Positions 42,166 through 53,117 are shown, counted from the first letter of the stretch. The stretch: 64,000 bases of DNA from JAMQPK01 sp963761975 (GCA_963761975.1 CAVXIR010000004.1:1364001-1428000), one strand, 5' to 3'. The notes: generated from the letters alone by a model not told the origin. Translations and numbers: made by a program.

Positions 42166-44901
42166 TTGGCCCTTAGCCCGGGAGCCCGCCTTGGCCCGTA
42201 CCAGATCCTCACCGCCCTGGGGGCCGGCGGGATGGGAGAAGTGTATCGGGCGCGGGATCCGAAGCTGAACCGCGACGTCGCGATCAAAGTCCTGCCTGAG
42301 TCTTTCGCCAACGATCCCGATCGCCTCGTTCGCTTTCAGCGCGAGGCGCAGGTGTTGGCCTCGCTGAACCATCCCAATATCGGCGGCATCTACGGTCTCG
42401 AAGAAGCGGCTGGTGTTCGCGCTCTGGTACTGGAGCTCGTCGAGGGACCAACACTGGCCGATCGAATCGCGCAGGGCTCCATTCCACTCGATGAGGCGCT
42501 GCCGATCGCCAAGCAGATCGCGGAAGCGCTCGAGGCCGCGCACGAGCGAGGGATCATTCATCGCGATCTGAAACCCGCGAACATCAAGGTGCGGCCGGAC
42601 GGCACCGTGAAGGTGCTCGACTTCGGGCTGGCCAAGGCGACAGAAACCGCGCCCGGCGCCGTGGACCTGACGCACTCGCCCACGTTGAGCATGATGGCTA
42701 CGCAGGCGGGTGTCATTCTTGGAACCGCGGCTTACATGTCGCCCGAGCAGGCAAAAGGTCTTCCGGCCGATCAGCGGAGCGATGTTTTTTCGTTCGGCAG
42801 CGTGCTGTACGAGATGTTGACGGGCCGCCAGCCATTCAAGGGCGACACTGGCCCAGACCTGCTCGCTTCGGTCCTCGTTCGCGAGCCCGACCTGGACCTG
42901 CTGCCGCCAAATCTGAACCCACGGATCCCCGAGCTCCTTCGGCGATGCCTGGAGAAGAATCCGAAGAAGCGCTGGCAGGCCGTCGGGGATTTGCGCGTCG
43001 AGATTGAGGCGATTGCCGTGGCGCCGCGGGTCGCGCCCGCGATCGCGCAGGTTATCGCACCCACACAACCGTTGTGGAGGCGGGCAATCCCGGTAGTCGC
43101 CGCGGCCATCGTCGTTGGCGCGCTCTCCAGTATCGGCACGTTGTACTTCAAACCGTCAACGACTCCGCCCGCTACGATTGCGCGCTTCGCGTTCACACTC
43201 GGTGAGGGCCAACAGCTCACCAACGCGAACCGCCATGTGATCGCAATTTCACCGGATGGCACGAAGGTGGCCTACGCAGCCAACTCTCGTGTGTACCTGC
43301 GTGCGACGTCGGAGTTCGAGGCCCGGCCCATCCCAGGAACAGAAAACACCCAAGGACGCGACCCGTCGGTGTCGAACCCTACCTTTTCGCCGGATGGCAA
43401 ATCCATCGCGTTCTGGACGGGAACCGATCGGACGATCAAGCAGACAGCGGTTACCGGAGGTGCGGCGGTGACCATCTGCTCGGCTACGAATCCCTACGGC
43501 ATGACCTGGGGCGCCGACGGCATCGTGTTCTCGCAGCCGGAGGGGATCATGCGTGTCACCGAGGCCGGCCAACCCAAACGGCTCGTCGACGCGGCAGGTG
43601 AAGGCGTGATGAGCAGCCCCCAGATGTTGCCCGACGGACAGACTCTCCTGTTTACGCTCGGCGCAAGCGCAGATAGCCGCGATCGAGGGGACCAGGGACG
43701 GATTGTGGTGCAGTCTCTCCGATCGGGCGAACGCAAGACCGTGTTTGAAGACGGCAGGCACGCCCGTTATGTGCCGAGCGGTCATTTGGTGTTCGCGCGT
43801 AGCGGCGTCCTGTTCGCCGTGCGCTTCGACGTGAAACGGCTGGCGGTCACCGGGCGGGAGGTACCGATCGTGGAAGGCGTCTCGCGAGGGACTGTCGGCG
43901 TCATGGCCACAGCATTGTTCAGCGTGTCCGACAGCGGATCGCTGATCTACGTTCCCGGCCCGGCTTCAGCATCGTCCAACCAATCGGGTCTCGCGTATAT
44001 TGACCGGAAAGGCGTCGTGGAGCCGCTGAAGGTACCGCCAAGTGTGTACGAATACCCCCGCATCTCTCCAGACGCCACGCGCCTCGTTTTCGGAACAAGC
44101 GATGGCACGCACGCAGTCATCTCGACCTACGAGCTGTCCGGTACAAGCATGGTGCGGCAGCTCACGTTCGAAGGGAACAACCGCTTCCCAATCTGGTCCC
44201 CCGACGGCAGTCGGGTCGCGTTTCAATCCGACCGGCTGGGCCATCCCGCCGTATTCTTGCAGCGAGCCGACGGCAGCGGCACCGCAGAGCCCCTTACTAA
44301 ACCAGACCCGGGTACGTCGCATACGCCAGAGTCGTGGTCTCCCGACGGCGACGTCCTGCTGTTCGGCGCGACAAAGGGGTCCATCTCGTCGCTCTGGACC
44401 TACTCATTCAAGGATCGGAAAGCGGCCCCGTTCGGCGACGTGAAAGATTCGACGCTTCCGACCAACGCGATGTTCTCACCCGATGGCCGCTGGGTGGCGT
44501 ACCAAATTGGGCGCGCCGGGGTGATTGAAGGTTCCACTTGGGTCCAGCCGTTTCCGCCCGACGGGTCGAGGCATCTGATCGAGCGGGAAGGTGGGCGGCC
44601 GCTGTGGTCCCGCGACGGCAAGGAACTATTCTTCGTGCCGGCGCCGCTCCAACTCAGAGTCGTCACCGTAAAAACGGCACCGAGCTTCACGGTCACGAGT
44701 CCGGTCGCAGTGCCTCGAGGATTCGGGGGGGCCCCTCCGTTCAGTCCACGCACGTTCGACATCATGCCAAATGGCCGCATCGTTGCCGTCGTGACCGCAG
44801 GCCAGATCCAAGACGGATCTCCGGCACAGGCTCAGGTTCAGGAGATTAGAGTCGTGCTGAACTGGTTCGAGGAGCTGAAGTCGAAGGTGCCAACGAAATA
44901 G
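42166..44901 (+). CDS. Serine/threonine protein kinase with PD40 propeller (TTG start), intact
   Basis: An unbroken 911-residue kinase and the best reference for the family here. Kinase domain about residues 12-265: GAGGMGEVYRARD glycine loop, Lys41 in VAIK, Glu60, HRDLKPAN with Asp134, DFG at 152-154, GTAAYMSPEQ at 186-195. Membrane helix about 307-327 (AIPVVAAAIVVGALSSIGTLYF). The remaining 580 residues are propeller blades with PD40 motifs (FSPDGKSIAFW, WSPDGSRVAFQS, FSPDGRWVAYQ) ending VVLNWFEELKSKVPTK. Topology predicts kinase inside and propeller outside. Why TTG: the upstream MAL-PG-RLG-Y block aligns with the other kinases and no ATG or GTG lies nearby. Confidence 0.93.
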   Translation: MALSPGARLGPYQILTALGAGGMGEVYRARDPKLNRDVAIKVLPESFANDPDRLVRFQREAQVLASLNHPNIGGIYGLEEAAGVRALVLELVEGPTLADRIAQGSIPLDEALPIAKQIAEALEAAHERGIIHRDLKPANIKVRPDGTVKVLDFGLAKATETAPGAVDLTHSPTLSMMATQAGVILGTAAYMSPEQAKGLPADQRSDVFSFGSVLYEMLTGRQPFKGDTGPDLLASVLVREPDLDLLPPNLNPRIPELLRRCLEKNPKKRWQAVGDLRVEIEAIAVAPRVAPAIAQVIAPTQPLWRRAIPVVAAAIVVGALSSIGTLYFKPSTTPPATIARFAFTLGEGQQLTNANRHVIAISPDGTKVAYAANSRVYLRATSEFEARPIPGTENTQGRDPSVSNPTFSPDGKSIAFWTGTDRTIKQTAVTGGAAVTICSATNPYGMTWGADGIVFSQPEGIMRVTEAGQPKRLVDAAGEGVMSSPQMLPDGQTLLFTLGASADSRDRGDQGRIVVQSLRSGERKTVFEDGRHARYVPSGHLVFARSGVLFAVRFDVKRLAVTGREVPIVEGVSRGTVGVMATALFSVSDSGSLIYVPGPASASSNQSGLAYIDRKGVVEPLKVPPSVYEYPRISPDATRLVFGTSDGTHAVISTYELSGTSMVRQLTFEGNNRFPIWSPDGSRVAFQSDRLGHPAVFLQRADGSGTAEPLTKPDPGTSHTPESWSPDGDVLLFGATKGSISSLWTYSFKDRKAAPFGDVKDSTLPTNAMFSPDGRWVAYQIGRAGVIEGSTWVQPFPPDGSRHLIEREGGRPLWSRDGKELFFVPAPLQLRVVTVKTAPSFTVTSPVAVPRGFGGAPPFSPRTFDIMPNGRIVAVVTAGQIQDGSPAQAQVQEIRVVLNWFEELKSKVPTK

Positions 44902-44909
44902 CGGCAACG

Positions 44910-45494
44910 TTACTGAATCACACTGAACTGCTCGGACGTTTCAACAAGAACGGTCGGCGCCCCGGCTGGCGGTGAGGCGGACAGCGCTGAAATCAGCAGC
45001 GATATGCCTACTCCGGATGTGACGCCCACGAGCGCGAAGCCGTAAGCCCACGCCACTCGTGTCCATGGCCAGGTGCGCGGCTTGCGCCAGTCCCGCGCGA
45101 ACGAGTCTTCGAGCAGCTTCAGGAAGTCGTCGGTGATCGGCCTGGGCGCCGCCGCGCTCCACAGATCCCACACGAGCGACGCCGCGACGGCCATCAGCAG
45201 CAGACCGCACCACGCGTTGACCGCCGCGTTCAGGGCGCCCACTCGGTACGCGACGCGTGCGCATGGCAGCGCGACGGGCGGAGCGGCATAGCAGTTCGTG
45301 AAGTCGAACACGGTGACGATGCTGTGAGGCGCCGAGGCGATCAGTTGCGTGCCGAAGCCAAAGACCACGTACAAAAGCACGCCCATGCCGAATTCCCATG
45401 TGCCCAGCCTGACCCACGCGCGAAACGAGTCCGGTGGAATCTTCAGCGCGCGCCGCCGCCACGGGCTGATCTCGGGCGGCGTCCAGTTAGCCAC
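44910..45494 (-). CDS. Membrane protein of unknown function in the MoxR/DUF2201 operon
   Basis: A 194-residue protein with three predicted membrane helices (EFGMGVLLYVVFGFGTQLI, AVNAWCGLLLMAVAASLVW, VAWAYGFALVGVTSGVGISL) and Cys residues in the loop after helix 1 (FTNCYAAPP ... PCARV) that could form a disulfide outside. The N-terminus overlaps the end of the DUF2201 gene by 8 nt, which supports a common transcript. I do not recognise a family. It may anchor or serve the ATPase/VWA pair at the membrane. Confidence 0.7.
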   Translation of the reverse strand: MANWTPPEISPWRRRALKIPPDSFRAWVRLGTWEFGMGVLLYVVFGFGTQLIASAPHSIVTVFDFTNCYAAPPVALPCARVAYRVGALNAAVNAWCGLLLMAVAASLVWDLWSAAAPRPITDDFLKLLEDSFARDWRKPRTWPWTRVAWAYGFALVGVTSGVGISLLISALSASPPAGAPTVLVETSEQFSVIQ

Positions 45495-46764
45495 GTTTGT
45501 CCTCGATTGAAATCACCGTATTGCCGCTGCGATTTCCCCATGGCGGCGGGGCGCCGTCGCCGACGCGGATGGTGATCACGGGAAACGGAGGCACATCGTT
45601 CGACCATGTCGTGTGGCAGTCGCTCACAATCACCAGCAGGTCAATCGGATCGTGCGTCCTCTCGATGAACGCGCGCAGCCCGACATCCAGGTCCGTGCCG
45701 CCGCCGCCGTACAATTCGACCTGCCCGGCTCCAAAGACCTTCCGCACGTCGCGGACCGCGGCATCGCAGCACGCCACGACGACGTCTGCGCCGTACCCGA
45801 GTTGGCGGGTCAGGCCCGCCAGTTCCGCCAGGGCTCGCGCTAACTGTGAGTCTTCCATCGAGCTGGAGGTATCGATCAGAAATCCCGGCCTTGGCCGCGG
45901 CTGGTGGAAGCTGGGCATGAGGAACTCGCCGTAGCACGCCTGCCGTCGATGCGGCCGCCTGTAAGTGCGGTCGTACCGGCCCAGTGTACTCTCGCGCAAG
46001 GCTCTGCGGACCACATGACGGATCGTGGCCATGTAGTCGACCTTCGGTGTGAGAGTAGCGTGGGCCCACCGGCGCCACGCAGGTGAGACCTCGCCAGCGT
46101 AGGGCGAGATCTCGTCGATGCGCCGTGCCACCTCGCGCCGCACGAGCTCGGCCTTCAAGCGGTCAACACCAGGTGTCCCTTCCGCGCGCTCATCGTCTGC
46201 CGGCAACTCCCAGAATCGCCGTTCGCCGTGGGCGCCCGACCCGCAGTCCTGCCCGGCCTGCCCGCTTTCACCAGCCGCCTGGCGTCCATCTGCACGGGGT
46301 GGTGCCGGCAGCTGCTTGAAGTAGAACTCGGCAGTGGCGCCACTCTCCAGCCCGTACTTGGAGGGTAACGGCGGATCGCCTGGCAGCGGCAGACCCTCGG
46401 CGTGGAGATCGTCATTGATCTCGCAGTCGCCGGCAGTGTTCCAGCGCCGATGATCCGTGATGCCGGCGGACTTCTTTCGCGCCTCGTGGTCGCGCAGCAG
46501 GTGGCCCACCTCGTGAATGAGCAGCGTCGCGTTCTCTTCGACCGTGTGCTGCGCTACCCATGCGTCGTTGTAGTACAGGCGCCACTGGGCGTCGACGGCC
46601 ATGCTGTCGATCAGGTCAGTGGCGACCGGAATCAAGTTGAAGAGCGCCGGCGCGAAATAACTGCGTTGATAGGCCGCCCGCACGCGAGCCGCCTGCAAGG
46701 CACGGGAATACCCAGCGTTTTCTTGATTCGAGCGGCGAATCAGATCGCGGAATGTGAACTTCAT
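45487..46764 (-). CDS. DUF2201 protein: metallopeptidase-like domain plus VWA-like domain
   Basis: A 425-residue protein of the type called 'putative metal-dependent peptidase' (DUF2201). The N-terminal half carries a zinc-protease motif in LLIHEVGHLLRDH (HExxH plus a later His). A charged linker with Gly-rich stretches follows (about residues 155-190). The C-terminal half is a von Willebrand A-like domain with a MIDAS-type DTSSS in GFLIDTSSSMEDS, GGGTDLDVG and VIVSDCHTT. It starts 1 nt after the stop of the MoxR-type ATPase gene. Such pairs act as AAA chaperone plus VWA effector in other bacteria, often to insert metals or remodel complexes; the target here is unknown. Confidence 0.88.
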   Translation of the reverse strand: MKFTFRDLIRRSNQENAGYSRALQAARVRAAYQRSYFAPALFNLIPVATDLIDSMAVDAQWRLYYNDAWVAQHTVEENATLLIHEVGHLLRDHEARKKSAGITDHRRWNTAGDCEINDDLHAEGLPLPGDPPLPSKYGLESGATAEFYFKQLPAPPRADGRQAAGESGQAGQDCGSGAHGERRFWELPADDERAEGTPGVDRLKAELVRREVARRIDEISPYAGEVSPAWRRWAHATLTPKVDYMATIRHVVRRALRESTLGRYDRTYRRPHRRQACYGEFLMPSFHQPRPRPGFLIDTSSSMEDSQLARALAELAGLTRQLGYGADVVVACCDAAVRDVRKVFGAGQVELYGGGGTDLDVGLRAFIERTHDPIDLLVIVSDCHTTWSNDVPPFPVITIRVGDGAPPPWGNRSGNTVISIEDKRG

Positions 46765-46765
46765 G

Positions 46766-47923
46766 TCAGACCCGCGGCACCAGCTTCGCCATCTGCATCA
46801 GCTCGTAGAACGGACGGCACTCCTCGGGCAGCTTCATCAGGCCCTCGGGACGGTTCCGTTGGTCGCACAACGTACGCGCCGCAGTGGTCGGGATGTCTGC
46901 GTTCTTTCGGCACGCGACGCCGAGCGCGATCATCGCCGCTTCCCACCGGAGCGGCGTGTTGTTGTTGATGACGGCACCGGCGAGCGCGTAGCACACAGCA
47001 TAGGCGCGATCGACACGATCGGGCAGCACGAAGCGGCGGGGATCCTTCAGGATGTCCTCCGGATCCGGCAGACTCAGGGTCTCGCTGTACTCCAGGAACG
47101 GCAGCGCCTGGTCGCCCACCAGGCCGGCGAGCGCCGCGCCTTGCAGCACGCGATTGCCCGGCGACACCGCGTCGATCGCCGCGAGGAACCGTGACGCCAG
47201 ATACCAGGTCCGGCCCGACGGCCACGGACCGCTTCGCCGGGCCGGATCGGTGGGAGGCGACAGCCAGGCCTCACGACCGGCGGCTCTCACATACGCGGCA
47301 ATCGTCGCCCGTTGGCCGTGATGGTATCGGCTCAGATAGTCGGCCGGCAGCACGGGCATGCTGCCGGGCGCCGGAAAATCGCTCACCATCAAATCGCACC
47401 ACGTCTCGTGATCCATCGGGAACTCGCCGTGCCACAACCGGTTCGCCATCGGCGCCTGGATTTCCTGTCCGCCGGCGGCCCATTCCACCGCATTGCTGGC
47501 GCACAGATACACGACGCCGCCCTTCCCCGGGCCGTAGTCCGGCAACCGCAGCTCACCGCAGACGTTCTCGGTCAGCAGGCGCAGCATCGCCGCCTGCGTC
47601 GTCGGCGGAACGGTGGTGAGCTCGTCCAGGAAGACCACCACCAGGTAGCCGTTCTCGGCGAGGCGTTGCGCGTCGCGCGCCCAGGCCATGGGCATCAGTC
47701 GCACGCCGTCCGGCGTCGACACCGGAAAGCCGCCGAAGTCCTGTGGTTCCCGAATCGACCCGACCAGGACCACCACCTTGCATTTGATCCCGACGCGATC
47801 GAATCCCGCCTCGAGGCTCTTGGCGAACTCCGTTTTGCCGACACCCGGAAAGCCGGTCATGTGCATCGGGATACGAGCCTGTAACCCGATGGCGATGAGT
47901 TGCACGAAGTGTCGGAATTCCAC
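46766..47923 (-). CDS. MoxR-type AAA+ ATPase
   Basis: A 385-residue ATPase from GTG 47923, chosen because GGGGGA lies 5 nt upstream and because an upstream start at 48013 would overlap the divergent ADOP gene. Walker A is GFPGVGKTEFAK, Walker B VVVFLDELTT, and sensor/arginine-finger region CASNAVEWAAGG ... ANRLWHGEF. The C-terminal lid is helical. MoxR ATPases work as hexamers with VWA-domain partners, and the DUF2201/VWA gene follows at once. An open frame extends N-terminally to 48013 (MPLIEQAFGHNYG), so the longer form cannot be excluded. Confidence 0.87.
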   Translation of the reverse strand: MEFRHFVQLIAIGLQARIPMHMTGFPGVGKTEFAKSLEAGFDRVGIKCKVVVLVGSIREPQDFGGFPVSTPDGVRLMPMAWARDAQRLAENGYLVVVFLDELTTVPPTTQAAMLRLLTENVCGELRLPDYGPGKGGVVYLCASNAVEWAAGGQEIQAPMANRLWHGEFPMDHETWCDLMVSDFPAPGSMPVLPADYLSRYHHGQRATIAAYVRAAGREAWLSPPTDPARRSGPWPSGRTWYLASRFLAAIDAVSPGNRVLQGAALAGLVGDQALPFLEYSETLSLPDPEDILKDPRRFVLPDRVDRAYAVCYALAGAVINNNTPLRWEAAMIALGVACRKNADIPTTAARTLCDQRNRPEGLMKLPEECRPFYELMQMAKLVPRV

Positions 47924-48002
47924 AGGGTCCCCCAGAGACCATAGACACCGTCTTTCACGCGACGGCCCACGCGCCCCATAATTGTGTCCGAAGGCTTGCT
48001 CG

Positions 48003-50500
48003 ATGAGTGGCATTCTTCAAGACATCCGCTACGCGCTCCGTGCCATACGTAGATCGCCCGGCTTGACGTTCGTCATCGTGACGTCGCTCGCTCTGGGCAT
48101 CGGCGCCAACACCGCCATATTCAGCGTCGTCAACGCGCTGCTCATCAAGCCGCTGCCGTATCCGGATCCCGAGCGCCTCGCGGTCATCTGGATCCGGAAT
48201 CCCGGCATCAATATTCCGCAGGACTGGCCGTCGCCCGGGCAATACATCGACATACAAAACCAGCAGCGATCGTTTGAGCAGATGTCGATATCCCGCGGGC
48301 GCGTCACGACGCTTCTCGGCCGCAGCGGGAATCCGCTGGTCAATACGGAGAACGCACTGAGCGTGGACACGCTCGAGACATCGTCCAGCCTGTTTCCTTT
48401 GCTTGGCGCAAAGCCGCTCTACGGCCGGCTCTTTCGCGCGGAGGAGGATCGGCCGGGCCAGCCGATGGTGGTGATCCTGAGCTACCGGTTCTGGTCCCGT
48501 GTCTTCAACGGGGATCCCTCCATCATCGGCAAGACCATATCGCTGAACGGTCTCGGCGGGGGTTCGGGCGAGACGAAGAGCCAATTCGAAGTCGTTGGCG
48601 TCCTCCCGCGCGACTTTCTCCTGAATGAAGAGATCATGCCAACCGTCTCGAGCATTCGGCAGATGGACATCTTCGTGCCGCTGCCGTTAGCGGCCGACGC
48701 CGTAACCGCGCGCCGGTTCGACGAAAACTTCAACGTCATGGTCCGGTTGAAGCCGGACGTCACGATGGAGCAAGCAAGAAACGACGTGTTCGGAATCGCC
48801 GGAAAGATTCGTGAGAACGACAAGCGCGATCGCGCGTTCACGCTCGAGGTCGTGCCTCTCGTGGAGTCCGTCGTCGGCAACGTGCGCCTGGCGGTTGTCG
48901 TGCTGCTGGGGTCGGTCGCCCTGGTGCTGCTCATTGCCTGCGCGAACGTCGCCAACCTCCTCCTGACTCGGGCCACCGGACGGCAGAAGGAGGTGGCCGT
49001 CCGAACGGCGCTCGGCGCGAGCTGGAAGCGGCTGGTTGCGCAGTTGCTTATTGAAAGTACGCTGTTGGGTCTGCTCGGCGGAAGCGCCGGACTGTTGGTG
49101 GCTTTCGCTGCATTACAGATCGTGCGTACCATCAATCCCGGCAACATCCCGCGTCTCGAGGCGATCGGCCTGGACGGGACGGTACTCGCGTTTACGTTTG
49201 GCGTGTCGGTGCTCACCGGAATTCTCTTCGGTCTCGTCCCTGCCGTGTGGGCCGTGCGCGTCGACTTGAACACGTCGCTCAGAGCTGGCGGTCGAAACAC
49301 GCAGGGAGAGGGCGGCTTCGGGGCGACGCGGCTTCGCCTGCGCGGTTTGCTTGTCGTCGCTGAAGTGGCGATTTCGCTCACGTTGCTCATCGGCGCTGGC
49401 CTTTTGGTGAAGAGCTTCGTGCGGCTCCAGAGCGTGACGCCCGGCTTCGAGCCCGGAGGAGTGATCTCGATGCGACTCGGCGCGCGACTCGGCGCCGCCG
49501 GACGGCAGTTCCGGAACCGCGACGAATATCTGGCCTATTTCCGTCCGATCGGTGACGCGCTCGCCGCCTTGCCCGGAGTGGCGATGAGAGGGTCAGTTAC
49601 GTCGCTGCCCTTCACCTCGTCAGTCGGCTGGGGATCGATCAACGTTGAAGGGTGGATCCCGGCGTCCGGTCAGGAGCTGCAGGTCGACATTCGTGGTGCC
49701 ACACCCGGCTACTTCCAGACCATGAAGATCCCGCTGGTTCAAGGCCGCTTCTTCGGAGACGCCGACCTCCCGGGAAATGCCGAGCGCGTCGCGATCATCG
49801 ACGAGAAGTTCGCCCGGCGTTTCTGGCCGAATGGCGACGCCATCGGAAAACAACTTTGGTTCGATCCCAAGGAACGACTCAGAATCGTTGGCGTCGTCGG
49901 ATCGGTCAAGCAGTACGGCCTCGACATCGAAGGCCGCATCGTCGTCTATGTGCCGACGCCCGATGCGCCGTGGCACGTGGCCCGCGTGACCGGTGATCCA
50001 GACGCAGTCGGCGCCACGATCGTTCGCAAGATTCGCGAGCTGGACCCGACGATGACCGTCGTCGACGTCCAGACGATGGCGGATCGAATGAGCGCGTCGA
50101 TGGCGCGCCAGCGGTTCTCCACGCTGATGCTCGGTTCGTTCGCCGCATTCGCGCTGCTCCTCGCCATTGTCGGGATCTACGGCGTGATGTCACATCTTGT
50201 GACGCAGGGCGCTCACGACATCGGCGTGCGCATGGCGCTCGGCGCCGAAGGGCGAAGCATTCTGTTGATGGTCCTGCGGCAAGGCCTGGCGCTGACAATC
50301 GGAGGCGTCGTGATCGGTCTGGCCGGTGCGTACGGCGTCACACGCGTCATGTCCAACCTGCTCTTCGGCGTCGTACAACCGACCTGATGACGTTCGCAAC
50401 GGTTCCGCTCATCCTGGCGGCGACAGCGACGCTCGCGATCTGCATTCCAGCGCTACGCGCAACCCGGGTGGATCCAGTCGTGGCGCTCCGAGCGGAATAG
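48003..50500 (+). CDS. ADOP family ABC-type permease, frameshift near the C-terminus
   Basis: ATG 48003 has GAAGG 10 nt upstream and a CATAAT box at 47977-47982. This member lacks the long N-terminal leader of the others and begins directly with MSGILQDIRYALRAIRRSPG. It then has the first helix (LTFVIVTSLALGIGANTAIFS), a MacB-like periplasmic domain, an FtsX block (AVVVLLGSVALVLLIACANVANLLL), a second periplasmic domain and the final FtsX block. The first frame stops at 50387 after VVQPT; one base missing near 50384 would continue into DLMTFATVPLILAA and end VDPVVALRAE at 50500. No PadR gene is adjacent. It is divergent from the MoxR operon. Confidence 0.87.
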
Positions 50501-50517
50501 ATTCTCTCGGTACCCGC

Positions 50518-51702
50518 TCAGGACTTGCCCGCGAGATCGCCATATTCCCAGTCGTAAGGGACGCCGGTGTCGCCGAGCACAAAGCGCACCAGATCGGCGA
50601 AGCGCGCCTCAGCACGGACATCGTTGGCGAGGAGCAGCACACAACGGCGACCGCGCTCCAGGCAGACGAAGCTGTTGGCGGTCTGCCCGTCGTGCCCCCC
50701 TTTATAGAATCCGCGGCCTTGGGGCCCGTTGAAGACGATCACGCCCAACCCGGCCGCGAGATCTGGCCGCTGTTCGGCCTGCGAAAGATAGGGCGCGAAG
50801 TTGGAAATTGGTGGGCCGTCCGATGTGGAGAGATGGTTTGACCATTTCGGCGCGCGCGGCCTTCGACAGTCCGTCGCCCCGCACCAGAGCGGCGATGAAC
50901 TTCGCCAGATCGCTGATGGTCGTGTCCATCGAGCCCGCGACGCGGACGTTGGAACGTTCGTCATGCTCCTGCGCCTCACCCTTGTCGTTCCACCCGTCGG
51001 CCAGATTCGGACGGAAATCAGGGCGCCATTGCAGGCTGGTGCGCGCCATGCCCAGCCGCGCGAAGATGGCGCCGGTCAGATCCTTGACGTCGAGGCCGAG
51101 CCCCTTGGTCGTGGCTCCCTGCTCGATGGCGAACTGCAGCAGGCTGAACCCTTCGCCCGAGTAGCTGTAGCGCGAACCGGGATCGAAGTGGATGCGCAGC
51201 TTCTGGTCGGGTTCAATGAACCAGAAGTTGTGGAAGCCGGTCGAGTGGGTCAGCGCCATGCGCGCCGTGATGGTGCGCCAGCGTTCGTCACCGGCCAGAT
51301 CGCGATAGGGCCCGTATTTGGCCAAGTGTGACTGGCCCTCGCCGTAACTAATCAGGGGCCGCTCGAGGTAGTCGGCAAGCGGCGCGTCGAGATCCAGCCT
51401 GCCCTGGTCCACCAACGTCAGCGCAGTGTAGGCCATCACCGTCTTGGTGAGCGATGCGCCGTACATCACTGTGTCAACGTTGAGCGGATCGCCCTTGGCG
51501 TTTCGTGCGCCATACGCCGAACATAGGCCACACGGCCATCATCGATCACGGCGATCGCCATGCCGTTGGCACGTGTCTCGGCCATGGCGGCGCGCACGCG
51601 TGCATCGACGGCAGCAGCGCCGGGAAGGCAGGCAAGCGACACGCTGCCTGTGAGCAGTAGCAACAAGTACTTCACATGAGTTGCTCGTCTCCCAAATGTC
51701 AT
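50518..51702 (-). CDS. Secreted serine hydrolase (beta-lactamase/PBP-like), two frameshifts
   Basis: Signal peptide YLLLLLTGSVSLACLPGAAA, then the class C/PBP-like fold: the nucleophile motif S-x-x-K in YGASLTKTVMAY, the Tyr motif in SRYSYSGEGFS (Y-S-G), MDTTISDLAKFIAAL, and the late GHDGQT in place of a KTG motif. The frame changes near 51480 (after DDGRVAYV-R) and near 50790 (between PTNFQLRALS and the end with VIFNG-type sequence NGPQGRGFYKGGHDGQ). Start options are ATG 51702, GTG 51711 and GTG 51675 (GGGAGA 12 nt upstream). Family members hydrolyse esters or D-amino peptides; substrate unknown. Confidence 0.8.
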
Positions 51703-51743
51703 CACGCCCACACCATCATAAGGTTTGAAAAACTCAGTTTTTA

Positions 51744-51771
51744 GATTCGATTCCCTGGCGGCTCACCATTC
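51744..51771 (+). repeat. tRNA 3'-end-like direct repeat, left copy (att-like)
   Basis: GATTCGATTCCC then TGGCGGCTCACCATTC. The last 14 bp, GCGGCTCACCATTC (51758-51771), recur exactly at 53939-53952, 2181 bp further on. The first part resembles a T-loop followed by an acceptor strand with CCA. The segment between the copies carries one unknown secreted protein and the DUF6883/DUF4926 pair. Confidence 0.45.
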
Positions 51772-51877
51772 GACTCACCTTCCGCTCGCCACAATGAGAA
51801 GCTCACCCCCAGATAGTCTTTGCTGGAAAGAAACGCGGATCACTACCGCGATCCGTCGTAGAAGGAGGGCGGACTCG

Positions 51878-53117
51878 TCAATCCAATGAGAAGAGGACAC
51901 CCTCGGACGGTAGCGCTTCCAGGCCCGCTAGCCTTTCGATCAGGTCGATAATTGCCTCAGTATCACGACCTGCGAGCAGATATGTTCGAGCGCCACGCCC
52001 CCTCGACATCGCGTAGGCGAAGCCACGGTGATCGCGCAGACGGGCGAGCCCCGGAATCCTGTCACCAAAGGGACCAAGCGCATCGTACCGCTGAAAGCGA
52101 ATCACATTGAGGTCCGGGAAGGCGTCCAGTTCACGCTCGTCGCGGAACTGGGCGGACGCTTGGGGAAACATCCTCTGAAAGTAAGCCGTCCTGATGGCGT
52201 CGCTGTCGTCCGGCAGGAGTAGCCCAACCTGGGCAAGCACGAACTGTGGCTGAATGATCTTCTCCTTCAGCGCGGCTGTGCCGGCCGCGATGTAGCTCGA
52301 TGCAAACCCTTCAACAAACAACGTGGCATTCTTGGCAACAGCATCCCTCACGAGAGGAACCGTCGCGGCGCCAAGAGGGGCGATGTAAGGATGCCGATCC
52401 CACGATCCCATCGGCTGTCGTGGTGTCAACAACCTCGACGACAAAATGATTGCCGAACAGTGTCGCGGCAGAGTCCGTCGATTTCTGTTCGGGCCCCACG
52501 ATGACATGCAGGTACACGCTCGGATCTGGCAATTCCGCCTCCAAGAACGTCGCCGTCCGAGCCGTTGCGTCCGCGAATCGACTGCGCTGTGCAGTGTCCT
52601 TGATCTGTCCGACGCGTCGCTCGACCAGCCCACGACCTGTGGTTCTGAACCAGGAACGAATCCGTCGCTCGACGTGATCGACCGCTCTCTTCACATCCGC
52701 CGCAGCCTCGGTGTCGAGGACGCCGCGGGACCTTCGACGCAAGTCGTCGATCGAGGCGGTTTCGATAGCAGCCACAATGACGGCCGTTCGTGCCACTTGC
52801 GTGGGGTGGAATCGAGCCGTGTTGGGAAGAAGCGGGGCTGGAGGTCGTGCTGGGGCGGCATTTGTGACTTCCCTCATCGTCCGGCGCCAGGAATCGAGCG
52901 CGGCCTGGTCTGCGTCGGTCCACCCGAGGCGCTCCTTCCAGAAGCGCTCGTACGCATCCGTTGTGCATCCGATCGTCCCGGCGAGACATGCGAGGTGGTA
53001 CACCGCGTTGACGCGTTCCTTGAGGTCGACATGTAGCTCTACCCGCGCCGCTGCGCTCGGACGCAGCGAGACCAGAATGACGACCCCGAGGAGCAAGAAC
53101 CAACCGCGCTCTTTCAT
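51878..53117 (-). CDS. Secreted protein of unknown function, one frameshift
   Basis: From ATG 53117, with a clear signal peptide (WFLLLGVVILVSLRPSAAA). The mature part has a Cys pair region (HLACLAGTIGCTTDAYERFW) and helical stretches (YERFWKERLGWTDAD, ALDSWRRTMREV); no HExxH or other catalytic motif is evident. The frame changes near 52395; the other frame continues DRHPYIAPLGAATVPLVRDA and ends LEALPSEGVLFSLD at 51878, giving about 410 residues in total. I do not recognise the family. The gene lies inside the segment bounded by 14-bp direct repeats. Confidence 0.65.
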
